Assembly: GCF_000737865.1 (NCBI RefSeq)
Contig: NZ_CP007287.1
Span: 373,648 to 437,647 of the forward strand
Reading direction: 5' to 3'
DNA from: Bifidobacterium coryneforme
Lineage (GTDB): Bacteria > Actinomycetota > Actinomycetes > Actinomycetales > Bifidobacteriaceae
DNA: 64,000 nucleotides
This document shows positions 37,252 through 45,748 of this stretch, one piece after another. Below the pieces are notes generated by a model. It did no database searches. It was not told the origin of the DNA and saw nothing but the letters and a program-made list of their open reading frames with translations. Each line of letters begins with the position of its first letter. Within the stretch, counting starts at the first letter, position 1. The position numbers were made by a program, and so were the translations under genes.

Positions 37252-37602
37252 GGTTCGTTCTCCCCAAATTTCCCCAACTATCATCCTTCGGTTCAGGCCG
37301 ATAGTCTCAAACCCAATCCGGAATATCCGCCATCCCCAATAGCGGACCCGAATCACGTATGCTCTTCTCTATGATAAAACCGTCTCAGACTTTATCATCC
37401 CGCTCCCGCTTGGCGCAATATGCAGAACGAGCGCGGGCGTGTACGGCGTGCAGCATCCCTGCTGCGGTGTGTGCGCGACTGGTTGCAAGGCGTGGACTGG
37501 TTTGGGGCTGATGTAGAGGGGGTGGAGGCGGCCCGTTGTTGGGGTTTGGTGGACCGCCTCCGGTTGGCCGGGGGGTTGGTGTTCCCCTTTTGGTGTGGCC
37601 TC
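37252..37602 (-). other. 351-bp gap between the two RCC1-repeat genes
   Basis: It holds a hairpin after the upstream gene (GGAGGCGG.CC at 37524-37534 pairing with GG.CCGCCTCC at 37551-37561), a GCAGCATCCCTGCTGC hairpin near 37451, and a perfect 8-bp inverted repeat at 37371-37398 that lies where a promoter for the downstream paralog would be. No gene is supported. Confidence 0.5.
37371..37398. promoter_or_regulatory. Perfect ATGATAAA/TTTATCAT inverted repeat, operator candidate
   Basis: Eight-base arms separated by 12 nt, about 120 nt upstream of the 1743-aa paralog's start. The AT-rich arms stand out in GC-rich DNA and include TATCAT-like sequence on the minus strand that could be a -10 element. 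The binding factor is unknown. Confidence 0.4.
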
Positions 37603-40600
37603 TTACTCGTGCGAAGTGGTGATGGTTGTTGTGGGTGGGGTGTGTCGTTGTCGGTTGGCGTCGGATGTTGCGATGCCGAGCATGCCGGCGGTGATGAGGA
37701 GGATGATGCCTGCGCCTCCGGCGTTGGGCAGGGTGCCGGTGTGCCGGTAGGTGTAGGTGTTGCTGGTGTCGTCGGGCTGGTCCTGTCCGGCGAGGGCCCA
37801 TTGGACGCGTACGGGCATGGTTCCGGGGGCGTGGGCGGTGGTGGTGGCCTGCCAGGTGTTCGGTCCGGTCTGCCTGAGGGGGAGTGTGTCGTTGTCGATG
37901 GTGAGGCCGGTGGGTGTGGGCTGTGGGGGGATGGCGGCCTTGCGGGGCGCTGGTGTGGGGTTGGTGTCGCCGTGTCCTGTTTGTCCGTTGGTGTTGTCTC
38001 CCCAGGCCTGGGTGTCGCCGTTGGTGTCGATGGCGATGGTGGTGTCGCCGCCGCTGGCGGTGAGGGTGGTGTTCAGGCCGGCTATGACGGTGGGTGTGCC
38101 GGGGGTTCCGGTGTTGTGGCCGAGCTGGCCGCTGGTGTTGTCTCCCCATGCCCAGGTGCGGTGGTCCTGTCCGGTGGCGACGCTGTGGTTGCGTCCGGTG
38201 GAGACGTGGGTGAACCGGTACGTGTCGGCCGTGCCCGCCGTCCATATGCGCGCGGGTGTGGCGGTGTCGGTGCCGTCGGCGAGCCTGCCCCAGGCCCAGA
38301 GTCGTCCCTGCCGGTCGATGGCGAGCGTGTGGTCGCCTCCGGCGCTGGCCTGGACGTAGCCCGCGGGCTGCTGCGGGCCGGCCGGGCCGGCCGTGGCGGC
38401 GGCTGCGGGGGTTCCGGTGTTGTCTCCCCATGCCCAGGTGCGGTGGTCCTGTCCGGTGGCGACGCTGTGGTTGCGTCCGGTGGAGACGTGGGTGAACCGG
38501 TACGTGTCGGCCGTGCCCGCCGTCCATATGCGCGCGGGTGTGGCGGTGTCGGTGCCGTCGGCGAGCCTGCCCCAGGCCCAGAGTCGTCCCTGCCGGTCGA
38601 TGGCGAGCGTGTGGTCGCCTCCGGCGCTGGCCTGGACGTAGCCCGCGGGCTGCTGCGGGCCGGCCGGGCCGGCCGTGGCGGCGGCTGCGGGGGTTCCGGT
38701 GTCGTCGTGGCCGAGCTGGCCGTGCGTGTTCGATCCCCAGGTGTACAGGTTGCCGTCGGATCCGATCGCCGCGGCGTGCGTGTCGCCCGCCGCGATCTGC
38801 TCGTACCGGAATGCGGGGGGCGCGTCCTGGGGCAGGGCGACCCTGACGGGCCTGGCGCTGCTCGCGGTGCGGCCGGTGTCGCCGAGCCCGCCGGCGAGCG
38901 TGCCCCACGTGTAGAGGTTGTCGTCGGAGCCGAGGGCCATGGTGTAGCCGTCACCGGCTGCGGCCCGTATCCAGGTGAACGTGCTGTCGGTGCCGTCGGG
39001 ACGGGAGACCTTGACGGGCCTGGCGCGTCGGGTGGTGGTGCCGTCGCCGAGCTGGCCCTGGGTGTTGTCTCCCCACGCGTACAGGTTGTCGTCGGAGCCG
39101 ACGGCAACGCCGTGGGTGCGTCCCGCCGCGGCCTGCGTCCAGGTGAACCCGTCACCGGAACCGTCGGGCTTGGCGACCCGGACCGGGGTGGTGTGTCGGG
39201 TGGTGGTGCCGTCGCCGAGCTGGCCGCTGGTGTTGTCTCCCCATGCGTAGAGTTGTCCGTCGGATCCGATGCCGAAGCTGGTGGTGCCGCTCGTGTCGAT
39301 GGAGGCGAGGCGGATATCGGGTGCGGCGGGTGCGGTGAGGGTGAGGGTGTCGCCTCCGTATTCGCTGCCGTGGTCCGGGCTCAGGACCCACCTGCCGGTC
39401 CGGTGCCACCGTGCGGTCACGGTCAGGTCGTGCTCCAGCGGCTGGGTGAAGTCGTAGGCCGTGTCCCCGTCGAACCATCCGTCGAAGGTCCACCCGTTTT
39501 CGGACGGGTCTTCGGGCCTCCTGGTGGGTTCGCCGGCGGGGACCTGCTGCGCGTCGGGGGTGCGTCCGTGTTGGGTGGTGAAGGTGAGGGTGGCCGTGTC
39601 GCCGGTGTACATGAACCGCAGGCTCGTGTCCTCGGACTGGTCCGCGTCCTCTGGCCCCGCCGAGCTGGTGCCGGTCGCCGAGCGGATGGTCAGGGTGACG
39701 GTCTCCGGACGGTGCCTGGGGGAGGCGGCGTGCCACCCGTCCGCCCGGCGACGCACCTCTCCAGCGCTCGGCTTGGCGCCGAACAGCACCCCGGTGACAG
39801 GGGAGCCCACCGGCCGCCACACCATGACCGGGCCCGGGTGGGCCGCGGCCGGGCCCGTGTCGCTGGTGCCGTCGCCGAGCTGGCCGGAGTCGTTGGCCCC
39901 GGACGCGTACACGTCACCGTCGGAACCGACGGCCAGCGTACGGTCACCGCCCGCAGCGGCACCGGTGTATGCGAACCCCGAGGGCGCCCCCTTGGGGTTG
40001 GGCACGCGTGCGGGGGCCACGCCGTCGTTGGTGCCGTTGCCTGTCGTGGTGCCCAGCTGCCCGTACTGGTTGCCGCCCCAGGTCCAGATTCCTGAGTCGG
40101 TGAGGGCGGTGGAGTGGGTGCGTCCGGCGCTGACGCCGGTGGCATGGGACGGGCCGGGGACGGCGCCCGGCCTGCCCGCGGGTTCGGCGACGGTGGGGGT
40201 GCGGCCCAGCTGGCCGCTCCCGTTGTGCCCCCACGTGTACACGGTGCCGTCCCGGGCGATGCCCATGCTGTGGTCCTCGCCGGCGCTGACGGCCGTGAAC
40301 CGCAGGCCGGTGTCCACGGGGGCGGGCCTGAAGTCGGCGTGGCCGGTCAGGTCGTCGTCGGTCGTGCCGTCACTGAGGCCGCCCCAGGTCCAGGCGGTCC
40401 CGTTCGTGTCCAGGCCGATGGAGTGCCTGGAGCCCGCGCTGATGGAGGCGAAGGCCGCCTTGGGCACACCCACACCCTTGGGCGTCGAGCCGGAACCGGA
40501 AGAACCCACCTGCCTGTGCCCGTCGTATCCCCAGGTCCAGATGTTGCCGTCCCGGTCGATGGCCATGCTGTGCTCGGCCCCGGCGCTGACGGCGATGAAG

Positions 40601-43101
40601 GTCACGCCCGCGTGCGTGACGGCCGGGCCTGGCTGCTTGCTGTTGTGGGGTTCGTCGCGTCCGAGTTGATTGGCGAGGTCGCTTCCCCAGGTCCAGATGT
40701 TGCCGTCCCGGTCCAGGGCCATGGAGTGGCTGCCCCCGGCGGACACCTGGACGAACTTCACGCCCGCGGGTGCGGCGACCATGATTGGTGCGGTCTGGTT
40801 TGTGGTGGTGCCGTCGCCGAGCTGGCCGTTGGTGTTGCCTCCCCACGCGTACAGGTTGCCGTCGGAACCGACGGCGAGCGAGTGGGACTGTCCGGCGGAC
40901 ACCTGGGCGAACCGTACCCGGGAGGTGGGGGTGTCGAGGTGCACGTCGGTGCCGCCCCGCGAGGGCCCCTGGGCCGGGTCGGCCTTCCACCGGCCCCAGC
41001 GTGCGGTCAGGACCGTGTCCCCGCTTACGGGCTTGGAGAAGTCGTAGGGCTTGTCGCCCTGGAACCAGCCGTTGAAGGTCCACCCGTCGTCCGCCGTCGG
41101 GTCGTCGGGCCGGCGGGCGGCGTCTCCGACGATGACCTGCTGGGGTGGCGTGGGGGAGCCGTGCTCCGTTTTGAAGGACACGGTGGCTGTGCCGCCCGTG
41201 TAGGTGAACCGAGAACTGGTGTCGTCGGGCTGGGGTGCGCCCTCGAACTTGTACTGAATGGTGAGGGTGACGGTGCCCAGTCCGTGCCTGGGCGAGGTGG
41301 CGTACCACCCGTCGAACGCGCGGTAGGGGCCGCCGATGTTGCGGGCCTCACCGAACAGGACCTTCGTGACCTCCATGACGACGGGTCTCCACGTCATGAC
41401 AGGCAAGGGGTGTGCTGGGTGGCCGCCCCTGTCGCTGGTGCCGTTGCCGAGTTGGCCAACGAGGTTGTCTCCGCACGCGTATGTTTCACCGTCCGAGCCG
41501 AGGAACACCGTGTGCGTTTGGCCGGCTGCGATGCTGGTGTAGCGGAAGTCCGTGGGGGCCCCGGTGGGGGTTGCGACCCGGGTGGGGGTGGCCGTGATCT
41601 CGCTGGTGCCGTTGCCGAGTTGGCCCCGGGTGTTTTCTCCCCAGGCCCATGTGCCTGTGTCGGTGATCGCTATGCAGGTACCGGATGATCCCCAGCCATT
41701 GGTGTCGACTTGGGTTGCTCCGGTCAGGCCGGGGACCCGGCCGGGCTTGTCGGCGGGGTTGGCGCTGTCGGGGACGCGGCCCAGCTGCCCTCCTAGGTCA
41801 TCATCGCCCCAGGTCCAGACGGTCCCGTCCCGCGCGATGGCGATGACACGGTAGCCGTGGATCTCGATGCTGTAGTCCTTGAACCTGACACCGGTATCAA
41901 CGGGGGCAAGTTCGTTATAAGGCAACTGCCAGGTCCAGATTCTGCCGTCCGTGTCGAGGGCCGTATATCCGTATTCGTTGAAACCGGCTGCGGAGTGGAT
42001 GGCGGTGAAGACGGTCCCCTCGTCCTGGTCAACCTTGTGGGGCGTCTTTGTGTCGGTCCATCCCCAGGTCCAAGCCTGTCCATTGCTGTCGAGGGCCATG
42101 GAAGTGGTATTGCCTGCGGAGACGGCGGTGAACGTCACCCCCTCCGGTACTACGGCCAGACCGGGAGTGTATCTGTCCGTGCCGGGGCGGCCTAGGCAAC
42201 TGCCTATGTCGTTGCCCCAGGTCCAGATTCTACCGTCCCTGTCCAGGGCCATGGCGTGCCAGAATCCGGCGGACACCTGGGTGAACTTCACGCCGTCCGG
42301 CATATTAACCATCGTTGGGGCCTCCTGTCCGACAACGGTTATGCCCTGTCCCAGCTGTCCGAAGCCGCCGCTCCCCCATGCGTATGCGTTGCCGTCGCTG
42401 CCCAAGGCCAGGGAGTAGTCATAGCTTGCGGATACTTGGGTGAAGCGTACCTGGTCTGTGTTGGCACCGAGTTTGACGTTGGTGCCGCCGTGCCAGGGTC
42501 CGTTGTCGGGGTTGGTGGTCCATTTGCCCCATTTGGCGGTGAGGGTCAGGTCTTGCGTGACTGGCTTGGTGAAGTCGTAGGCGAGGTCGCCTATGAACCA
42601 TCCGTTGAAGGTCCATCCGGGCCTGGTGGGGTCGTCGTGGGGCCATGTGGCGGTCTTGCCGTCGGGGATGGTCTGGCTTGCCGGCATGCCCTGGGTGTCG
42701 GGCTGGGAGGTGAAGGTGACCGTGTGGCTGCCGGTCCTGGCCTGCGGGCCGGAGGCCGGCTTGCCGGTGTTGGCGGCTGCGGTGGCCTGTCTGGTGGTGA
42801 GCGGGTTGGGTGTGGCCAGCGGGGTAGGCGAGGCCGCGGCTGTCGTGGGCTGCGTCGCCGCCGCCGGGGACTGTGGTGTCGCCGAGGGTGACGGGGTCGC
42901 AGCCGGTGTGGTGGGTCCTGTGGGTGTGGTCAGGCCGTCACCGGAGGCTGCCCCCCCCCCCCCGTTGATCTGGGAGTAGGTGGTGTCGGCGGCCTGTGCG
43001 CCCGCGGCGAGGCCACCGCCCATGACGGACAGGGCCGCCAGGACCGCGACCACCTGACGGACCGGACGACGGCCGGACCTGCCCGGATTGTGCAAACGCA
43101 T
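37603..43101 (-). CDS. Giant LPNAG-anchored RCC1/B-repeat surface protein with poly-G tract, probably phase variable
   Basis: An 1832-aa paralog of the neighbouring gene with the same layout. GGGGGGAGAA precedes ATG 43101, and the signal peptide ends at 'GAQAAD' (about 38). B-repeats lie at about 127-197, 637-700 and 1170-1230; RCC1 propellers lie at about 217-557 and 724-1070 (seven blades each) and 1270-1714. The third has nine blades because a 282-bp segment is repeated in tandem. LPNAG lies at 1791-1795. Codons for Gly47-Gly50 sit in a 13-nt G run (42951-42963), so a change of one base would shift the frame right after the signal peptide. In this sequence the frame is open. The cell-surface role is inferred; the binding partner is unknown. 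Confidence 0.88.
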   Translation of the reverse strand: MRLHNPGRSGRRPVRQVVAVLAALSVMGGGLAAGAQAADTTYSQINGGGGAASGDGLTTPTGPTTPAATPSPSATPQSPAAATQPTTAAASPTPLATPNPLTTRQATAAANTGKPASGPQARTGSHTVTFTSQPDTQGMPASQTIPDGKTATWPHDDPTRPGWTFNGWFIGDLAYDFTKPVTQDLTLTAKWGKWTTNPDNGPWHGGTNVKLGANTDQVRFTQVSASYDYSLALGSDGNAYAWGSGGFGQLGQGITVVGQEAPTMVNMPDGVKFTQVSAGFWHAMALDRDGRIWTWGNDIGSCLGRPGTDRYTPGLAVVPEGVTFTAVSAGNTTSMALDSNGQAWTWGWTDTKTPHKVDQDEGTVFTAIHSAAGFNEYGYTALDTDGRIWTWQLPYNELAPVDTGVRFKDYSIEIHGYRVIAIARDGTVWTWGDDDLGGQLGRVPDSANPADKPGRVPGLTGATQVDTNGWGSSGTCIAITDTGTWAWGENTRGQLGNGTSEITATPTRVATPTGAPTDFRYTSIAAGQTHTVFLGSDGETYACGDNLVGQLGNGTSDRGGHPAHPLPVMTWRPVVMEVTKVLFGEARNIGGPYRAFDGWYATSPRHGLGTVTLTIQYKFEGAPQPDDTSSRFTYTGGTATVSFKTEHGSPTPPQQVIVGDAARRPDDPTADDGWTFNGWFQGDKPYDFSKPVSGDTVLTARWGRWKADPAQGPSRGGTDVHLDTPTSRVRFAQVSAGQSHSLAVGSDGNLYAWGGNTNGQLGDGTTTNQTAPIMVAAPAGVKFVQVSAGGSHSMALDRDGNIWTWGSDLANQLGRDEPHNSKQPGPAVTHAGVTFIAVSAGAEHSMAIDRDGNIWTWGYDGHRQVGSSGSGSTPKGVGVPKAAFASISAGSRHSIGLDTNGTAWTWGGLSDGTTDDDLTGHADFRPAPVDTGLRFTAVSAGEDHSMGIARDGTVYTWGHNGSGQLGRTPTVAEPAGRPGAVPGPSHATGVSAGRTHSTALTDSGIWTWGGNQYGQLGTTTGNGTNDGVAPARVPNPKGAPSGFAYTGAAAGGDRTLAVGSDGDVYASGANDSGQLGDGTSDTGPAAAHPGPVMVWRPVGSPVTGVLFGAKPSAGEVRRRADGWHAASPRHRPETVTLTIRSATGTSSAGPEDADQSEDTSLRFMYTGDTATLTFTTQHGRTPDAQQVPAGEPTRRPEDPSENGWTFDGWFDGDTAYDFTQPLEHDLTVTARWHRTGRWVLSPDHGSEYGGDTLTLTAPAAPDIRLASIDTSGTTSFGIGSDGQLYAWGDNTSGQLGDGTTTRHTTPVRVAKPDGSGDGFTWTQAAAGRTHGVAVGSDDNLYAWGDNTQGQLGDGTTTRRARPVKVSRPDGTDSTFTWIRAAAGDGYTMALGSDDNLYTWGTLAGGLGDTGRTASSARPVRVALPQDAPPAFRYEQIAAGDTHAAAIGSDGNLYTWGSNTHGQLGHDDTGTPAAAATAGPAGPQQPAGYVQASAGGDHTLAIDRQGRLWAWGRLADGTDTATPARIWTAGTADTYRFTHVSTGRNHSVATGQDHRTWAWGDNTGTPAAAATAGPAGPQQPAGYVQASAGGDHTLAIDRQGRLWAWGRLADGTDTATPARIWTAGTADTYRFTHVSTGRNHSVATGQDHRTWAWGDNTSGQLGHNTGTPGTPTVIAGLNTTLTASGGDTTIAIDTNGDTQAWGDNTNGQTGHGDTNPTPAPRKAAIPPQPTPTGLTIDNDTLPLRQTGPNTWQATTTAHAPGTMPVRVQWALAGQDQPDDTSNTYTYRHTGTLPNAGGAGIILLITAGMLGIATSDANRQRHTPPTTTITTSHE
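38141..38704 (-). repeat. 282-bp tandem duplication inside the RCC1-repeat gene
   Basis: Copies at 38141-38422 and 38423-38704 look identical and in frame (94 codons). Each encodes two RCC1 blades ('IDRQGRLWAWG' and 'TGQDHRTWAWG'). The neighbouring paralog has this segment once. The junction lies in a GGGGTTCCGGTGT sequence that also occurs at the other end of the unit, as expected for slippage or unequal crossing-over at short homology. Confidence 0.9.
42951..42963 (-). repeat. 13-nt poly-G (coding strand) contingency tract
   Basis: Thirteen consecutive C on the plus strand, G on the coding strand, covering Gly47-Gly50 of the 1832-aa surface protein, directly after the signal peptide. Long G runs in coding sequence change length readily by slipped-strand mispairing. 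The paralog at 32020 has only five G at the matching place. Confidence 0.92.
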
Positions 43102-43297
43102 GGATTCTCCCCCCAACTGTCACCCACGGGCCTGGTCCCACGGCCGAGGCCCCACCCGGAATCCCGCCGTCCCCGCGGCGTCATCCGGACACAAGGTGAT
43201 CCGCAAACTGAGGCCGACCCTACCACGCTTCAAGTCCCCGATGGGGTATTTGCCCACAGCGGGTCGCACAAATACAGGAAGCGGTCGCAGCACGCAC

Positions 43298-43339
43298 AAA
43301 AAGACCCCCCGACAGGCTCTCCATATCGGGGGGGGGGGG
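43298..43339 (-). terminator. Rho-independent terminator containing a 12-nt C run
   Basis: On the minus strand CCCCCCGA pairs perfectly with TCGGGGGG and is followed by TCTTTTT. It starts just after the stop of the leftward G5/transglycosylase gene. The 5' arm is the end of a run of 12 C (plus-strand G at 43328-43339), so its upstream stem edge can vary in length. Confidence 0.85.
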
Positions 43340-43360
43340 ATTCGTCCGGCTTTTATCGAA

Positions 43361-44389
43361 TCAGTACCAGTTCGACGACTGGGAGTGAGACCAGGCACCG
43401 CAAGGAGTGCCGTACCGACCCTGGATGTATCCGAGACCCCAGACGATCTGGGTGCGGGGATTGGTCTGCCAGTCGGCGCCAGCCGAGGACATCTTGCTCC
43501 CGGGCAGGGCCTGAGGAATGCCATAGGCGCCGGAGGGGTTGGCGGCGTTGGTTCTCCAACCGGACTCCTTGTTCCAGAGCTGGACCAGACAGGTGAACTG
43601 GTCCTCACCCCAACCCCTGGCGGTGACCAGTTCGTGGGCGATGCTCTGGGATTCGCCCACAGGTGCCGTGGTTGCGGATGACCCTGATGATGACGGTGCC
43701 GACCCGCTGGTTCCCGATGACGGGCGGCCGGTGCCGACCAGGATGACCTTGTTGACGGGTGCCGTCTTCACGAAGGATGCGAAGACGTTCTTGGAGAGGT
43801 TCTTGTTGCCAGCAGCGGTGACCAGGCTGGTCGTTTCCATGACGCCGTTCTTTCCTTCGGTCTTCACCTTGGTGGTACCGGCGGGGAGGGAATCGGTCTT
43901 TTCCTCAATGGTGTTGAAGGGTATGTCGGACTCGTCGGTCATGACCTGGGCATCCGCCCGGTCGATCTTGATGACGGTCTTCTCGCTCACGGGCTTGGTC
44001 AGGGCCGGGCTGATCTGATCGCCGGGCTCCAAGGTGATGTCGCCCGCTTCGAGCACGGACTTCACATCGGTGAAGCCGTTACCCAGGACGACCCGGTTCT
44101 TACCGTTGATCTGCACGGTGACATAGGAGGTGTTGGCGCTCGACCCGCCTTCGCCGTTGCGCAGGGCCTGCCGGGTGGAGCTCCTGGAGACCTCAAGGTT
44201 CTGCTGGGTGGCGGAGTAGGCCGTGATTCCCTGTGCGGGGCCGCCGTTCTGGGTCGCATAGAAGTCGCGGGAGATGAACCCTGCGCCTATGATCAGGCCA
44301 ACGACAGTGGTTCCTGCGGCAAGCCGTACCCACTGACGCTTGGTCAGGGCCTTGACCGCAGCCATCCGGCCTGTGCCATGCTTCGCCAT
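43361..44389 (-). CDS. Secreted G5-domain protein with C-terminal lysozyme-like transglycosylase domain
   Basis: Predicted peptidoglycan-active wall protein of 342 aa. AGAGGAG lies 5 nt before ATG 44389. A helix at about residues 24-42 ('LAAGTTVVGLIIGAGF') is a signal anchor or signal peptide. A DUF348-like part ('VTVQINGKNRVV') is followed by a G5 domain ('IPFNTIEEKTDSLPAGTTKV' onward), a Ser/Thr/Gly linker, and a C-terminal domain with 'CLVQLWNKESGWRTNAANPS' and 'AYGIPQALPGSKM', whose Glu is the expected catalytic acid of lysozyme-like transglycosylases. The layout resembles resuscitation-promoting-factor-type proteins of actinobacteria. It is followed by a terminator with a long C run. Confidence 0.88.
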   Translation of the reverse strand: MAKHGTGRMAAVKALTKRQWVRLAAGTTVVGLIIGAGFISRDFYATQNGGPAQGITAYSATQQNLEVSRSSTRQALRNGEGGSSANTSYVTVQINGKNRVVLGNGFTDVKSVLEAGDITLEPGDQISPALTKPVSEKTVIKIDRADAQVMTDESDIPFNTIEEKTDSLPAGTTKVKTEGKNGVMETTSLVTAAGNKNLSKNVFASFVKTAPVNKVILVGTGRPSSGTSGSAPSSSGSSATTAPVGESQSIAHELVTARGWGEDQFTCLVQLWNKESGWRTNAANPSGAYGIPQALPGSKMSSAGADWQTNPRTQIVWGLGYIQGRYGTPCGAWSHSQSSNWY

Positions 44390-44548
44390 TACACTCCTCT
44401 GTTCGGTCAACAGATCCTCAGCGGTTGCAGTCCGGACGCAATCCGACCCTGCCTCCCATCCGGGCATGCCGAAGGGAGCGCTGGAACATATGCTTCGATT
44501 CTAGTCCACCGCCCGTACTGAACCAACCCTGGCGGGCGGGAGACCGCC

Positions 44549-44893
44549 TTATTCCTGGGTGGCCGTATCCATATCGGCCTGTCGGGCCTGCTCGATCAGG
44601 TCGTCAAGGTCGGAGGCTCTCAGGGCTCCTGCCTGCTTGAATATGATCTGGCCCTGTTTGGCGATCATCAGGGTGGGGACGGCCTGTATGCCGGCGGCTG
44701 CGGCCAGGTCCTGGTTCTTGTCGATGTCGACCTTGCCGAAAACGATATCGGTGTTCTGCTCGGAGGCCTTGTCGAAGATGGGGCCGAACGCCTTGCAGGG
44801 TCCGCACCAGGTGGCCCAGAAGTCGATCAGCACCAGGTCGTTCCCGCTGATGGTCTGCTCGAAGTTATCCGAGGTGATAGTCGTGGTGGACAT
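44549..44893 (-). CDS. trxA: Thioredoxin
   Basis: Small cytoplasmic dithiol-disulfide reductase of 114 aa. The active-site motif 'WATWCGPCKAFGP' is present, with the following cis-Pro in 'AVPTLMIAKQG'. GTTAGGAGCGC precedes the ATG at 44893; an upstream in-frame start at 44968 would add 25 residues that the family lacks. The gene appears to stand alone between the wall hydrolase and a divergent Nudix gene. Confidence 0.95.
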   Translation of the reverse strand: MSTTTITSDNFEQTISGNDLVLIDFWATWCGPCKAFGPIFDKASEQNTDIVFGKVDIDKNQDLAAAAGIQAVPTLMIAKQGQIIFKQAGALRASDLDDLIEQARQADMDTATQE

Positions 44894-45063
44894 AATCGCG
44901 CTCCTAACGAATCCCGCTGCTGCAAGGGAAATTCCCATGCAGCACAACAGTTCTCTTCCCATCAGCATTCCATCACGGCTGGAGAAATCACGGAAATAAG
45001 CTCAGGGTATATATATGGACAGGTGGTTTCGCTCGGTCAAGCCGGGAACCAATAATAGGGTGT

Positions 45064-45693
45064 ATGCCAGTGTTGAATGACGAAATACCCGACGACGATG
45101 ACTTCGATTCCAATCGCAGGCGCGGTGAGTTCTCCAACATCACCCCGGAGGATTTCGTGCGTGGCACATCGCGGGGAAATCCTCCCGGATGGCTTGACAA
45201 GGAGCAGATAGACCTGGCACGCAGGAAGCTGCCCATGGCATATGTCGAGGTTGTTCCTGTACGGGTTGACGATCTTGGAACGGTGTCGCAGGTGGGGTCC
45301 CTTCTTTGCGTCGGGGACGACGGCAATATAGAGCGGACCCTGATTACCGGTAGGGTGCTCTACCACGAGACCATCAGGGAGGCCCTGGCAAGGAACATCG
45401 CCAAGGACCTGGGGGAACTTGCCCTTCCTGTCCTGCCTGCCGGGCTCCAGCCCTTCACCGTAGCTGAGTTCTTCCCCACGCCCGGACTCTCCGAGTACTA
45501 CGATCCCCGCCAGCACGCCATCGCCCTGTGCTATTTGGTTCCCGTGGCCGGCGACTGCAAGCCCCAGGATGAAACCCTCGAAGTGGAGTGGGTCGACCCC
45601 AGGGGAGATATGCTCGACACCTTCATAGGCCAGATGCCCAACGGGCATGGGCGTGTACTTCGCACGGCCCTGTCCTGGGCGGGGGTCCTCTGA
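45064..45693 (+). CDS. Nudix-superfamily protein, DUF4916-like
   Basis: A 209-aa cytoplasmic protein. The central part ('YVEVVPVRVDDLG', 'LITGRVLYHETIREALARNI', 'YDPRQHAIALCYLVPV') resembles actinobacterial Nudix-fold proteins of the DUF4916 group. The classical Nudix box (GX5EX7REUXEEXGU) is not complete: 'TGRVLYHETIREALARNIAK' occupies that place without the Glu pair, so hydrolase activity is doubtful. ATG 45064 has no clear ribosome binding site. An alpha/beta hydrolase gene follows 55 nt later. Confidence 0.7.
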   Translation: MPVLNDEIPDDDDFDSNRRRGEFSNITPEDFVRGTSRGNPPGWLDKEQIDLARRKLPMAYVEVVPVRVDDLGTVSQVGSLLCVGDDGNIERTLITGRVLYHETIREALARNIAKDLGELALPVLPAGLQPFTVAEFFPTPGLSEYYDPRQHAIALCYLVPVAGDCKPQDETLEVEWVDPRGDMLDTFIGQMPNGHGRVLRTALSWAGVL

Positions 45694-45748
45694 TTCAGGC
45701 GTCGTAAACCAGTGGAATACCAGCAGTAGGGAAGGCAGGTCGGAGCCG

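Noticed and set aside
37420-40095. Plus-strand frame (891 codons) opposite the 3' half of the 1832-aa surface gene
   Set aside because: Its translation is a repetitive Gly/Val-rich shadow of the RCC1 repeats, with no start signal or domain.
32020-43101. CRISPR array or satellite repeat suggested by the many short repeats
   Set aside because: The repeats are degenerate, in frame and about 45-50 codons long; they encode RCC1 blades and are not direct repeats with unique spacers.
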